A stretch of 64,000 bases of DNA from Dehalococcoidia bacterium (GTDB lineage: Bacteria; Chloroflexota; Dehalococcoidia; DSTF01; JACRBR01), in assembly GCA_040902535.1 (NCBI GenBank), contig JBBDXD010000022.1:1-64000 (forward strand), read 5' to 3'. This document shows, piece after piece, positions 1-8,771 of the stretch (the stretch's first letter is position 1; every line of letters begins with the position of its first letter). Below the pieces are notes generated by a model. That model searched no databases. It saw nothing but the letters and a program-made list of their open reading frames with translations, and was not told where the DNA came from. The position numbers and the translations under genes are program-made.

Positions 1-142
1 TTATCCCGGAGGACGCTCATTTAGACTGGATCAGTTTTCGGGGGGCAGGTCAGTCCCTCCCGAGCATTGTGCACGACTCAACCTGCTCTATAACGTCACT
101 GTTCTGCCATACCACAACGACAGTGGATCACACAGAGAGCTC

Positions 143-2113
143 GTGAGGATATTCGAGGCTCTCTCCAGCTTCATTACCGATCGGCCGGCACCTCGGCAGA
201 GTCCGGAGCTAGATCGCAGGCGGGCACAAAGCTTATACCTGTGGTCGAGGTTCGGGCTCGCGCCAGACGCCGGACCGGCGTACGTCGACTCCATGAAGTC
301 CCTCGTCCTCAATGTGCTACGCGATAGCCCGATGGACTCGGACGGCGTTGAGGGGCAAGTTAGCGAGATTGTGGGCCTTGTGGGCTCGCTCCTGAAGGGT
401 GCGGTGGGCGCGTGCTTGAGGGGCCTATCAAACGACGGCTTGGTGACACGCGACGACGGGCTATACCAGGTGACACCGGCCGCCGCGAGCCTGATCGATA
501 ACGCTGCAGCGCAGCACCGACGCCTGTTTGATTTGTTTCGTGATCAAACCCGGCTCGATCTGGAACGAGAGTGGGCTGACGTCGACGAAGCGTCACGAGA
601 AAGGGCAGTCGATACGGCACACGAAGCGCTAATCAGCGTCTTTGACGAGCGCGGGGTCGAGATCGTCAATGCGGTGTTCGGAGTAGCACCGGTGGCGCGG
701 CGCGGTTCGGCTAGTCTCTTCTCGACGCTCGCGGCTGCAGGCTCGACGTTGGGCTCAGATGAGCTACGATATCGATTTGTTGCGTATATGGCACGCCTGT
801 TGACTGACCCTGCACCTTCACAGCGATCGTACGTCGAACATCTCGCCATCTCGTTCTTCAGCATCCATGCGCTCGCCATGGACCCGGAGGGTCACCGGTT
901 TCAGTCCGAGTACCTGAGCGGGAGGACGTTACTGGTGGACTCAAACGTGTTGATCCCTGCCGTGCCCGCATCGGGGACCTTTTCGCCTCAGATGCGCTCG
1001 CTGCTAGCGAGCGCCAAGACGCACGGGGTGCCTCTGATCACGATCCAGGGGTTCGTCGATGAGGTCTTCCGTCACGCCATGTGGGCCCATGACTTGGTCG
1101 AAGCGTATGGAGATGATTCGGTCGAAGTCTTGCAAGCGGCGCGAGGTGAGGGGTTCCGGCGTAACACATTCTTGGATGGGTTTGTGCTTCACGCTGTCGG
1201 CAATCCCAGGCCAAAATTCCGCGCCTACCTCCGGCATTGTCTCGACGGTAACGACTTTACTCGAGAGAACTTGGCGCAATACATACAGGACGTCCTCGGA
1301 GTCGCAACGTTCTCGTTTGAGACGATTACAAAATCGCACCACCAAGCCTTCGTTGACCGAGACGAAACCGAGGAGTTCATACGTGAGTCCGCGGCCGAGC
1401 GCCTGATTGAGAAGAGCGACGTCCGAATCAAGGCCGAGGCTGAGGCGTACGCCACCGTCGCCAATTGGGACGCGCTCAAGGATGAGAAAGAGGAAGATCC
1501 GACTCGGGCGTGGGACATCGCGGTGTTGTCTCAAGGCGGATTCCTGAACCGCGTAGCTCGGTTCGGTCCTCGACCGATCGACCGTTACGTCGTCGTTGCC
1601 CCCGACGCGCTCTATGGCTTCCTACTCCGCAGTGGAACGCGACCAAGCTCTCGATCTTCCTTTCGCGAGCTCATCGTGTCACCGTTATTCGACTCAAGCG
1701 CACACTTCGTTGACAAGCAAAAGTATCGAGAGTTCTTTGCTCGACTAATTTATGACGCAGACCGAGAGTTCCGAGAGCACCTGAACGAGTTCCAGACAAA
1801 GATCGACTCGGAGCTTAAACCCGAATTCTTCGATGAGATCGAGCCGTTGGACAGGCCATACTTCCTGTCGAGTCTGACTGCGCAATCCCAACGAAGAGAT
1901 CTAGTGGGTACGAATCAGCAACTGGCGGTCGAGCTCGGCGAAGCCCAGCGGACTATCAAGAAACAGGACAAACTGATCCGTAATATCGAGTCCGCCGTGG
2001 CGCGAAAACACCGCAAGAAGGCAGCGCGCGAAGCGCTAGCTACCAGGTCCGGAGGCGCCGGCGCCGGCGGTCACGAGAACAAAAGGAAAAAAGGAAGCAA
2101 ACGTAAGCGGTGA
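143..2113 (+). CDS. Large PIN-domain protein with N-terminal winged-helix-like region
   Basis: The GTG-started protein has 656 residues. Residues about 55-118 look like a winged helix (short helices, then a GLVTRDDGLYQVT-type wing). A mixed alpha region follows. A PIN-like nuclease core begins near residue 263, with LLVDSNVLI giving the first acidic residue; a later acidic motif, AWDIAVLS, sits near residue 487. The C-terminus is a predicted coiled coil ending in a Lys/Arg-rich tail. PIN domains are metal-dependent RNases, so an RNA-cleaving effector is possible. It lies convergent to the type I RM operon in a recombinase-bounded island. It is far larger than VapC toxins (about 130 aa) and no antitoxin is visible. 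The PIN call is from motif reading only; exact function unknown. Confidence 0.6.
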   Translation: MRIFEALSSFITDRPAPRQSPELDRRRAQSLYLWSRFGLAPDAGPAYVDSMKSLVLNVLRDSPMDSDGVEGQVSEIVGLVGSLLKGAVGACLRGLSNDGLVTRDDGLYQVTPAAASLIDNAAAQHRRLFDLFRDQTRLDLEREWADVDEASRERAVDTAHEALISVFDERGVEIVNAVFGVAPVARRGSASLFSTLAAAGSTLGSDELRYRFVAYMARLLTDPAPSQRSYVEHLAISFFSIHALAMDPEGHRFQSEYLSGRTLLVDSNVLIPAVPASGTFSPQMRSLLASAKTHGVPLITIQGFVDEVFRHAMWAHDLVEAYGDDSVEVLQAARGEGFRRNTFLDGFVLHAVGNPRPKFRAYLRHCLDGNDFTRENLAQYIQDVLGVATFSFETITKSHHQAFVDRDETEEFIRESAAERLIEKSDVRIKAEAEAYATVANWDALKDEKEEDPTRAWDIAVLSQGGFLNRVARFGPRPIDRYVVVAPDALYGFLLRSGTRPSSRSSFRELIVSPLFDSSAHFVDKQKYREFFARLIYDADREFREHLNEFQTKIDSELKPEFFDEIEPLDRPYFLSSLTAQSQRRDLVGTNQQLAVELGEAQRTIKKQDKLIRNIESAVARKHRKKAAREALATRSGGAGAGGHENKRKKGSKRKR

Positions 2114-2183
2114 GCCGCACCCCGCGTTCGGGCGGCTGTTCTGCGTCAGTTCGGCGTAGCCGACACGCCTGGAACCGTGTACC

Positions 2184-2209
2184 ACCGGGGATTCAGCCAA
2201 TCCCCCGGT
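2184..2209. terminator. Hairpin between convergent genes
   Basis: An inverted repeat, ACCGGGGATT against AATCCCCCGGT with one bulged C and a 5-base loop, lies 70 bases after the PIN gene and before the end of the convergent RM operon. The following TTATA is only weakly T-rich. It may act as a bidirectional terminator. The rest of 2114-2358 holds no gene that I can support. Confidence 0.35.
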
Positions 2210-2358
2210 TATACGCTCGGATTGAAGAGCTCTTTTATCGGCGATACCGCGCAGGAACTGTAACTGACCATCAGCCGGCGGTTCGAACAACGCTGGCGTG
2301 AGCGTTCGCTCCGCTGCCTACGCTAGGCATGAATATCGACACGATGTGGCGATAGTAC

Positions 2359-2790
2359 TCACGACATGTGCAGCTTCCGTCGAAGCGCCTCGAATTGGTC
2401 TTGGACATGGCCGTACATCCACGCTGCTTCGCGCAACAATTGATCGCGGCTTGGCATGTAGATGGCGTCGTCCCACTCCATCATGCGTTCGAGTAGGTCA
2501 CGATGCGCGTACTCCTCCTTCCCTTGGATGAGCGTTTGCGCACGTTCGAGGTATCCAGCCAACGTGTCGTTCTCCGCGTCCGCGAACGTTTCGATCGGCG
2601 ATAGAGGTCGCGGATCGACCACCAACTGTTGATAGAGAGGCTTGTACAGGCCATTGAAGGCCGCAAGGTTCGCCTGGCGAACAAGTTGCCGTTCTTCAGC
2701 AGCCTGCCCTACTGCGCGTTTCCAAACCCATCTCACTGGCGCGAACAGGAATGAGGCGATGGTCGCAACCAGACTGGCCAGCGTTTCCAA
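2359..2790 (-). CDS. Small membrane-anchored protein coupled to hsdM
   Basis: About 143 residues if translation begins at the TTG at 2790, one base after the hsdM stop codon; a longer in-frame ATG at 2874 would overlap hsdM by 83 bases. With the TTG start, the N-terminus is a single hydrophobic segment (LASLVATIASFLFAP) followed by RWVWKR, a typical inside-positive signal anchor. The remainder is charged and helical. It is the last gene of the hsdR-hsdS-hsdM transcript. No family is recognised. Position and tight coupling suggest an accessory role in the RM system, for example membrane tethering, but that is inference. Confidence 0.55.
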   Translation of the reverse strand: METLASLVATIASFLFAPVRWVWKRAVGQAAEERQLVRQANLAAFNGLYKPLYQQLVVDPRPLSPIETFADAENDTLAGYLERAQTLIQGKEEYAHRDLLERMMEWDDAIYMPSRDQLLREAAWMYGHVQDQFEALRRKLHMS

Positions 2791-2791
2791 C

Positions 2792-4333
2792 CTAACCGGC
2801 CTCTGCGTTCGAACTAGGCAGCACCTGGACGGCGAGATCTGTACGTATGAGTTCGAACTGCTCCAGCGCTGCACCCAGATCCTCGATGATCTCTGCCGCG
2901 ATCACGTCGGGCTCCGGCAGATTCGACGCGTCCTCCAGGCTCTCGTCCTTCACCCAGAAGATGTCGAGGTTCGCCTTGTCGCGCTGCGCGATCTCGTCGT
3001 AGCTAAACGCCCGCCAGCGGCCTTCCGGCGTTTCCTCCGACCACGTCGGCGTGCGCTCGTGACGATTCTCGGCGTGATAGCACGCGACGAACTCGTCGAG
3101 ATGCGCCCGCGTGAGCGGGTTCGTCTTCAGCGTCATGTGCACGTTCGTCCGGAAGTCGTAGATCCACAGCGTGCTCGTCGACGGCGTCGCGCTCGCCGCT
3201 CTTCGATCGAAGAACAGCACGTTCGCCTTCACGCCCTGCGAGTAGAAGATGCCCGTCGGGAGCCGCAGCAACGTATGTACGTCGCACTCGTGAAGCAGCT
3301 TCCGGCGGACCGTCTCGCCGGCCCCGCCCTCGAACAGCACGTTGTCGGGCACGACGACCGCCGCCCGGCCGTTGATCTTCAGCAGCGTCTTCACGTGCTG
3401 CACGAAGTTCAACTGCTTGTTGCTCGTCGTCACCCAGAAGTCTTCGCGGACGACGGTCAGGTCTTCGCGCTCCTGCTCGCCCTCCGCGTTGACGATCAGC
3501 ACGCTCGACTTCCGTCCGAACGGCGGATTGGTCAGCACCACTTCAAAGTGGTCGGAGGGCCCTGTCGCGAGCGCGTCCGCCTTCTCCACCGGCGGCTCGC
3601 CCTCTGCCGTCGTCGGGCCGATGCCGTGCAGGTAGAGGTTCATCGCGCACAACCGCACGACGCTGTCGACGATGTCGCCACCGCGCAGGGCGTCGAACTT
3701 TAGGTGCCGCCGCTGGTCGGGGTCGAGCTGCGGATGCTTCTCGACGATGTAATCGTGCGCGTTGAGCAGGAACCCGCCCGTCCCGCACGCGGGGTCCGAG
3801 ATCGTCTCGCCGGGCGCCGGCCGCACGCACTCGACGATCGCCTGGATCAGCGGCCGCGGCGTGAAGTACTGGCCCGCGCCGCTCTTCACGTCCTCCGCAT
3901 TCTTCGCCAGCAGCCCCTCGTACGCGTCGCCTTTGACGTCCGCTTCCAGCGTCGTCCACGTCTCGCGGTCGATCAGGTCGGCGATCAGCCGCCGCAGCTT
4001 CGCCGGGTCCTGGATCTTGTTCTGCGCCTTGCGGAAGATGATCCCGAGCATGCCCGGCTCTTTCGCCAGCTCCTCCAGCAGGTGCCGGTAGTGCGTCTCC
4101 AGGTCGTCGCCGTCCCGCCCCGTCAGGCTCGGCCAGTCGAACCCCTCTGGGATGCTCGACGCCCGGTTGTAGGGCGCCAGCGTCTGCTCGTGCGCCATCT
4201 TTAGGAACAGCAGGTACGTCAACTGCTCGATGTAATCCAGGTACGAGAGTCCGTCGTCGCGCAACACGTTGCAGTAGTTCCAGAGCTTCTGGACGATCTG
4301 CTGCGCGTGATTGTTGCCGTTTCCGTTATTCAC
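2792..4333 (-). CDS. hsdM: Type I restriction-modification system, DNA methyltransferase subunit HsdM
   Basis: This 513-residue protein is the N6-adenine methyltransferase subunit. The HsdM N-terminal helical domain covers about residues 10-135. The SAM-binding motif I, DPACGTGGFL, lies at about 180-189, and the catalytic motif IV, NPPFG, at about 269-273. Length matches the family. With HsdS it methylates the bipartite target; with HsdR as well it forms the restriction complex. The start overlaps the hsdS stop by 4 bases (ATGA), and a small membrane protein follows the stop at 1 base. Both catalytic motifs are intact, so modification activity is expected. Confidence 0.95.
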   Translation of the reverse strand: MNNGNGNNHAQQIVQKLWNYCNVLRDDGLSYLDYIEQLTYLLFLKMAHEQTLAPYNRASSIPEGFDWPSLTGRDGDDLETHYRHLLEELAKEPGMLGIIFRKAQNKIQDPAKLRRLIADLIDRETWTTLEADVKGDAYEGLLAKNAEDVKSGAGQYFTPRPLIQAIVECVRPAPGETISDPACGTGGFLLNAHDYIVEKHPQLDPDQRRHLKFDALRGGDIVDSVVRLCAMNLYLHGIGPTTAEGEPPVEKADALATGPSDHFEVVLTNPPFGRKSSVLIVNAEGEQEREDLTVVREDFWVTTSNKQLNFVQHVKTLLKINGRAAVVVPDNVLFEGGAGETVRRKLLHECDVHTLLRLPTGIFYSQGVKANVLFFDRRAASATPSTSTLWIYDFRTNVHMTLKTNPLTRAHLDEFVACYHAENRHERTPTWSEETPEGRWRAFSYDEIAQRDKANLDIFWVKDESLEDASNLPEPDVIAAEIIEDLGAALEQFELIRTDLAVQVLPSSNAEAG

Positions 4334-5811
4334 GCCCGCGCCTTTCGTCGAATTAGCTTCTTCGATCGAGCGCCGTTCGACGCCCGCGCCGCGCGCTCGG
4401 CGCGGATGCGTTCGAGCAGCATCGATGCGGGTGCGTCGTTCGGGTCTTGCGGCACCAGCTCGCCAGCGAAGGCACGCTTGAGGATCGACTGTCGCAGGGC
4501 GGCTCCGCGCCTGAGCGCGTCACTGGCAACGGCGTCGAGCTTGTCGGCGAGCGAAAGGCGCCGTTCAACTTCACCGACGATACGGTGCTGTTCGGCGAGC
4601 GGTGGGACGGGAACAGGTAGAACCTTCAATGTCTCGATGTTCAGACCGCGGTAAGTGATGCCCTTCGTGTTCGCAACTATCCATCGCTGGAGATGAGGCG
4701 ACGCGATGAACGTTGCCAGAGTCTGCGCTATCGACGCATTGCGCGCTGGAAGGACCGCTACCTCGCGGGACACGTTGAATCCAGCGACCGATCCAGGTGC
4801 GACGACCACCCCACCGAGCGTCCCGCGGACCGTGATGAGAACCTCGCCACCTCGAAGAAAAGTCCTCCGATAGTTCGCCGCTATCGCCGGATCTATCGTC
4901 TTGACACGTTCTAGGTTCAGCCTAAGACTCCGAACGTCGCTCGACCGCAGGGTCGCGACTCCGCCTGGGATTCCGTCTCCTAGTTTGATCACGCCGTACG
5001 TTATTGACCGCGAACCGTCGCATAGTTCTAGAGGCGTTGACCAAGTCCATCCGATAGGCAGTTCATAAGGGTGTCTCAGTGCTGTGTTAACCGGCTGGCT
5101 TGCGTTCGATCGTGCGCCCAATCGAGCGAGCAAACGATCCGCGTCCTCATACTCCCGCTCCTCAGCTCGCGCCAACTCAGCCTCTGTCGGCACCAGCCGT
5201 CCCTCGCACGCCGCGGCCAGCGTAGCCGCGCGATAGCGCTTGATGTTCGCCCGCACGCGTTCGAGCGCGGCCATCGCCGCATCCAGCCGCGTGAACTGCT
5301 TCTCGATCTCCGCGACGATACGATGCTGTTCTTGGAGCGGTGGCAGCGGCAATGGAATCTCGTGGGCGCTCTTCCCCGAGATCTCTGCAAACGTCGTCCC
5401 GCTTGCCAACTCGAGTGCCAGTTCCTTGCCGCGTTGTAGGTAGTAGTAGACGTAGTCGGGGAAGAGTGCTGGGTCTAGAACGAAACTCTTGAAGCCTTGG
5501 TTGGTGGAGAGGGCATTCGCGGCGATCGCGACATACCCGATCGGGGCGCGCGAGCTGAACAAGACAGTTCCTGCCGGCATCATCCGCGCGCCAGAACTCA
5601 TCAAACCGCGCTCGGTGATGGAACGTTTTCCGGTCGAGATGAACTTGTCCCGGTAGCCTGAGAGATCTGCTGGCGTAATCCATGGAACCGTGCCGTTCTC
5701 GAAGTTGGCGGAATCGGCCGTCGATGGCGTGCTTCCGCCAATCACCACGGATACCTGGCCCATCCTTGTCCACGACCAGCTTTCGGGAATCTCCCAAGGC
5801 TCGTTGCTCAA
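4330..5811 (-). CDS. hsdS: Type I restriction-modification system, specificity subunit HsdS
   Basis: The 493-residue protein has the standard two-half layout: target recognition domain 1 (about residues 1-150), conserved coiled spacer starting at PLPPLQEQHRIVAEIEKQF, target recognition domain 2, then a second spacer starting at VPPLAEQHRIVGEVERRL. Each domain reads one half of a split DNA target, and the spacers set the gap and bind HsdM. It overlaps hsdR and hsdM by 4 bases each. The recognition sequence cannot be predicted here. Both halves are full length, with no sign of a broken or shuffled domain, and no extra silent hsdS is visible in the window. Confidence 0.93.
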   Translation of the reverse strand: MSNEPWEIPESWSWTRMGQVSVVIGGSTPSTADSANFENGTVPWITPADLSGYRDKFISTGKRSITERGLMSSGARMMPAGTVLFSSRAPIGYVAIAANALSTNQGFKSFVLDPALFPDYVYYYLQRGKELALELASGTTFAEISGKSAHEIPLPLPPLQEQHRIVAEIEKQFTRLDAAMAALERVRANIKRYRAATLAAACEGRLVPTEAELARAEEREYEDADRLLARLGARSNASQPVNTALRHPYELPIGWTWSTPLELCDGSRSITYGVIKLGDGIPGGVATLRSSDVRSLRLNLERVKTIDPAIAANYRRTFLRGGEVLITVRGTLGGVVVAPGSVAGFNVSREVAVLPARNASIAQTLATFIASPHLQRWIVANTKGITYRGLNIETLKVLPVPVPPLAEQHRIVGEVERRLSLADKLDAVASDALRRGAALRQSILKRAFAGELVPQDPNDAPASMLLERIRAERAARASNGARSKKLIRRKARA

Positions 5812-8666
5812 GCGACCAACACCTCATTCAGCTCATCGAGGAGCTTTGGCAACTCTTCTCCGAAGAGCTCGTACGCCTTGCCGAGTCCGCCTTCCTGCAC
5901 GAACGGCGAATACTCGAAGTCGTCGGCGGCGATCATTAGACCGCCGGCAACGTGGTCGCGGATGCGCTCAAGCCAGGCGCGCTGTTCCAGCGTGAACGCG
6001 TGCCCCGCCACCTCCTGCATCGCTAGCCATCGCTCGAAGCGCGCCTCGACGTCCTCCGCGAACGGCAACAACTCGCCGTCCTGCTGCAGTGCGAACCGCA
6101 CCAGCGACACGATGTCCGTCAGCATCCGCCCGCCCGCCCCGCGCACCTTCGATTGGTCCAGGATCTCGTACGCCCGCCAGAGCTGCTCCGGCACCCAGTT
6201 TCGTGGAGGCGCGCTCAGCGTATCGGCCAGTGCCTTGATGTCCGCGAAGCGCAGCCGCTCCTTGTACGGCCTGCTGTAGAGCACCTGCAGCGCCGTGATC
6301 TCGTCCTTATTCTCGCGGATGAACGCCTCGAACGATGTGACGATCGTCCGCGCCCGCTCCCTCGCTTCGTCAGAGAACTCTGCGAACAGCACGAAGTCCT
6401 TGCTCACCGTGTCGATTGTCTGTTCGTACCGCTGCTTCATCGCGACGATCTCGTTGCGGAGGCCCGGGTTCGTTGCCAGCGGCGCCGCTGCTGCTCCTAG
6501 GAGTCGCCGCGCCGCAGCCTCGATCTGTTCCGGCGATGGCTCAGCATCCTGTGCGAGGCCCGCCTCTGCCCGCGCAACCTCACGCTGCAGATCAGGGTCC
6601 AGCGCTTCGACGATCCCCGCCGCGATGTCGCCGGGCTTCTTGCCGTCTGCGAGGTCGGTCAGCTTCTTCCGGTCTTCCGCGCTGATCTGCCGGTCCAGCC
6701 GCGCCAGCCGCCCCGCCAGCGTCGACAGTACGTCCGGGTCAGTGCTCCCGAACGATACGGCCTGGATCAGTTTCTGCAACGGCACCGCCGGCTTGCGGTC
6801 GAGTGGCCTCGTGTCCGTCAGGTTGCTCTCGCACAGCCCCACCGCGTCGACGATCACGAACCGCGTCTTCGCCTCCGCGTCCGGCGTCACGCCTTTCAAC
6901 GTATGGCTATCGATCACACGCACTCCGCGGCCCTTCATCTGCTCGAAGAAGATCCGGCTCTTCACTTCCCGCATGAACATCACGACTTCCAGCGGCTTGA
7001 TGTCCGTGCCCGTCGCCAGCATGTCCACAGTCACCACGATGCGCGGGTAGTAGCTGTTGCGGAACGCGGAGAGCAGGTCTTCCGGCTTTTGGCCGCTCGC
7101 CTTGTAGGTCATGGCGCCTGTCTTCGGGTCAACGACCTTGTTGACACTCGTCCTGTACGTGATCTTCTGAGCGAAATCGTTTCCCTTGCCGAACTCCTCC
7201 CGCACGATCTGCACGATGTCATCAGCGTGGCTGTCATCCTTGGCATAGATCAGCGTCTTTGGCACTTCCGTGCGCCCCGGGAACATCTCGGAGAACAGCC
7301 TGTCGCGGAACGTCTTGACGACGGTCCGAATCTGATCGATCGCCACCACGCTGCGGTCCAGGTCCGTCGAGCCGTACGTCAGGTCATCGTCCAGCAGCGA
7401 CCACCGCACGGCGCGCGTCAGCCGGTCCCGCCGGTCGACGAAGTAGCCAGCCTCGACGGTCGAGCCCGCCTGTGTGATCTGCGTGCGAATGCGGTACACG
7501 TCGAAATCGACGTTGACGCCGTCGGTCACCGCCTGCTCGTGGTTGTACTCCATCACCAGGTTCATGTTGAAGAACCCCAGCGTCTGTTTCGACGGCGTCG
7601 CTGTCAATCCGATGATATGCGCATCGAAGTACTCCAGCACTTGCCGCCACAGGTTGTAGATCGAGCGGTGGCACTCGTCCGTGACGATGAAGTCGAACGT
7701 CTCGATGGGTATCGCCGCGTTGTACGCCACCGGCGCCGGCTCAGGCATCAACGGCGCGCCGCTGTCCCACTGCGACGCCTCGTCGTTCTCTTCGGGGAAC
7801 TCCGCTTCGCCCTTAAGCATCGAGTACAGCCGCTGGATCGTCGTGATACACACCCTTGCCACCGGGTCGATCTTGTTCGAGGTCAGGTGCTGCACGTTGT
7901 ACAGCTCGGTGAACTTGCGTCCGTCATCAGGCGTCGTGTACTGCTGGAACTCACGCAGCGCCTGCTTGCCGAGGTTAGCGCGGTCCACCAGGAACAGGAC
8001 CCGCTGCGCGCCGCCGAACTTGATCAGTCGATAGATGGCCGTGATCGCCGTGAACGTCTTGCCGCTGCCCGTCGCCATCTGGATCAGCGCCCGCGGCCGG
8101 TCCCCGCTCAGCGAATGCTCCAGGTTCTTCACCGCCGTGATCTGCGGCGACCACAAACCCGTCTCGATCAGCGACGGCATGTTCGTCATACGGCTGCGCA
8201 ACGTCGATGTATGCCTCTCCGCGACCTTCTTCTGCGCCTGGCCTGCCAGGCCCAGCCAGTCGGCAAGGGTCTCCGGTCGATGGAAGCTGAACACACGCCG
8301 GCTGCGCGGCTCTGGGTCAAGCAGATTGGTGAACCGCGTCTCGACCCCCGTACTTTCATAGAGGAATGGGAGCGGCCGCGTCGGCGCGGGAATCACATCC
8401 GGCAGCCCGGTGCTGTACTTCTCCGATTGCATTTCCACGCCCGTCAGCGTCATGCCCGCTGGCTTCGCTTCGATGGCGCCTACGGCGTAACCGTCCGCGT
8501 AGAGCAGGTAATCCGCAAACCCATGCCCAGCCTTCAGCGTAAACTCGCGCACTGCGACGCCGCGTCCGGCGTTCAGGTTCACCGCCTCGCGGTCCTGCAC
8601 CTGCCACCCGGCCAGGCAGAGCAGCTCATCGATTCGTCGCCGGGCTTCTTCCTCGGGCTTCGGCAT
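5808..8666 (-). CDS. hsdR: Type I restriction-modification system, restriction/translocase subunit HsdR
   Basis: I chose the ATG at 8666 (MPKPEEEARRR), giving 952 residues; the open frame runs on upstream to 9152 but would overlap the divergent gene at 8772. Residues 45-70 carry a PD-(D/E)XK nuclease signature (D52, E66-A-K68). The SF2 helicase motor follows: Walker A ATGSGKT at about 198-204, DECH at about 330-333, TATPS, and motif VI GRGVRV. A C-terminal assembly region completes it. The enzyme translocates DNA using ATP and cleaves when motors stall. It overlaps hsdS by 4 bases. Order hsdR-hsdS-hsdM is unusual but known. All motor and nuclease residues look intact. Confidence 0.94.
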   Translation of the reverse strand: MPKPEEEARRRIDELLCLAGWQVQDREAVNLNAGRGVAVREFTLKAGHGFADYLLYADGYAVGAIEAKPAGMTLTGVEMQSEKYSTGLPDVIPAPTRPLPFLYESTGVETRFTNLLDPEPRSRRVFSFHRPETLADWLGLAGQAQKKVAERHTSTLRSRMTNMPSLIETGLWSPQITAVKNLEHSLSGDRPRALIQMATGSGKTFTAITAIYRLIKFGGAQRVLFLVDRANLGKQALREFQQYTTPDDGRKFTELYNVQHLTSNKIDPVARVCITTIQRLYSMLKGEAEFPEENDEASQWDSGAPLMPEPAPVAYNAAIPIETFDFIVTDECHRSIYNLWRQVLEYFDAHIIGLTATPSKQTLGFFNMNLVMEYNHEQAVTDGVNVDFDVYRIRTQITQAGSTVEAGYFVDRRDRLTRAVRWSLLDDDLTYGSTDLDRSVVAIDQIRTVVKTFRDRLFSEMFPGRTEVPKTLIYAKDDSHADDIVQIVREEFGKGNDFAQKITYRTSVNKVVDPKTGAMTYKASGQKPEDLLSAFRNSYYPRIVVTVDMLATGTDIKPLEVVMFMREVKSRIFFEQMKGRGVRVIDSHTLKGVTPDAEAKTRFVIVDAVGLCESNLTDTRPLDRKPAVPLQKLIQAVSFGSTDPDVLSTLAGRLARLDRQISAEDRKKLTDLADGKKPGDIAAGIVEALDPDLQREVARAEAGLAQDAEPSPEQIEAAARRLLGAAAAPLATNPGLRNEIVAMKQRYEQTIDTVSKDFVLFAEFSDEARERARTIVTSFEAFIRENKDEITALQVLYSRPYKERLRFADIKALADTLSAPPRNWVPEQLWRAYEILDQSKVRGAGGRMLTDIVSLVRFALQQDGELLPFAEDVEARFERWLAMQEVAGHAFTLEQRAWLERIRDHVAGGLMIAADDFEYSPFVQEGGLGKAYELFGEELPKLLDELNEVLVA

Positions 8667-8676
8667 GGTGTGAAGA

Positions 8677-8725
8677 GTATACGTCAGGTGCGAGGTATAC
8701 GAACCAATCAAGGTTGTCCTTGACA
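8677..8725. promoter_or_regulatory. Divergent control region with palindromes
   Basis: Between hsdR (leftward) and the nuclease-RAMA gene (rightward) lie two GTATAC palindromes (8677-8682 and 8695-8700) spaced 18 bases start to start, and the inverted repeat TCAAGG-TTGT-CCTTGA (8708-8723). The latter overlaps a TTGACA hexamer on the + strand (8720-8725). Spacing is suitable for a repressor controlling both divergent units. No regulator gene is identified and I see no convincing -10 box for the + direction. Confidence 0.4.
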
Positions 8726-8771
8726 TCCATCCAACCCCCAGTGAGGTGCTGGTGAGATAATCTCCCCGACC

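Noticed and set aside
6903-8723. A 606-residue open frame on the + strand
   Set aside because: It is the mirror of hsdR, with His/Arg/Val-biased composition and no recognisable motif; hsdR has full domain support.
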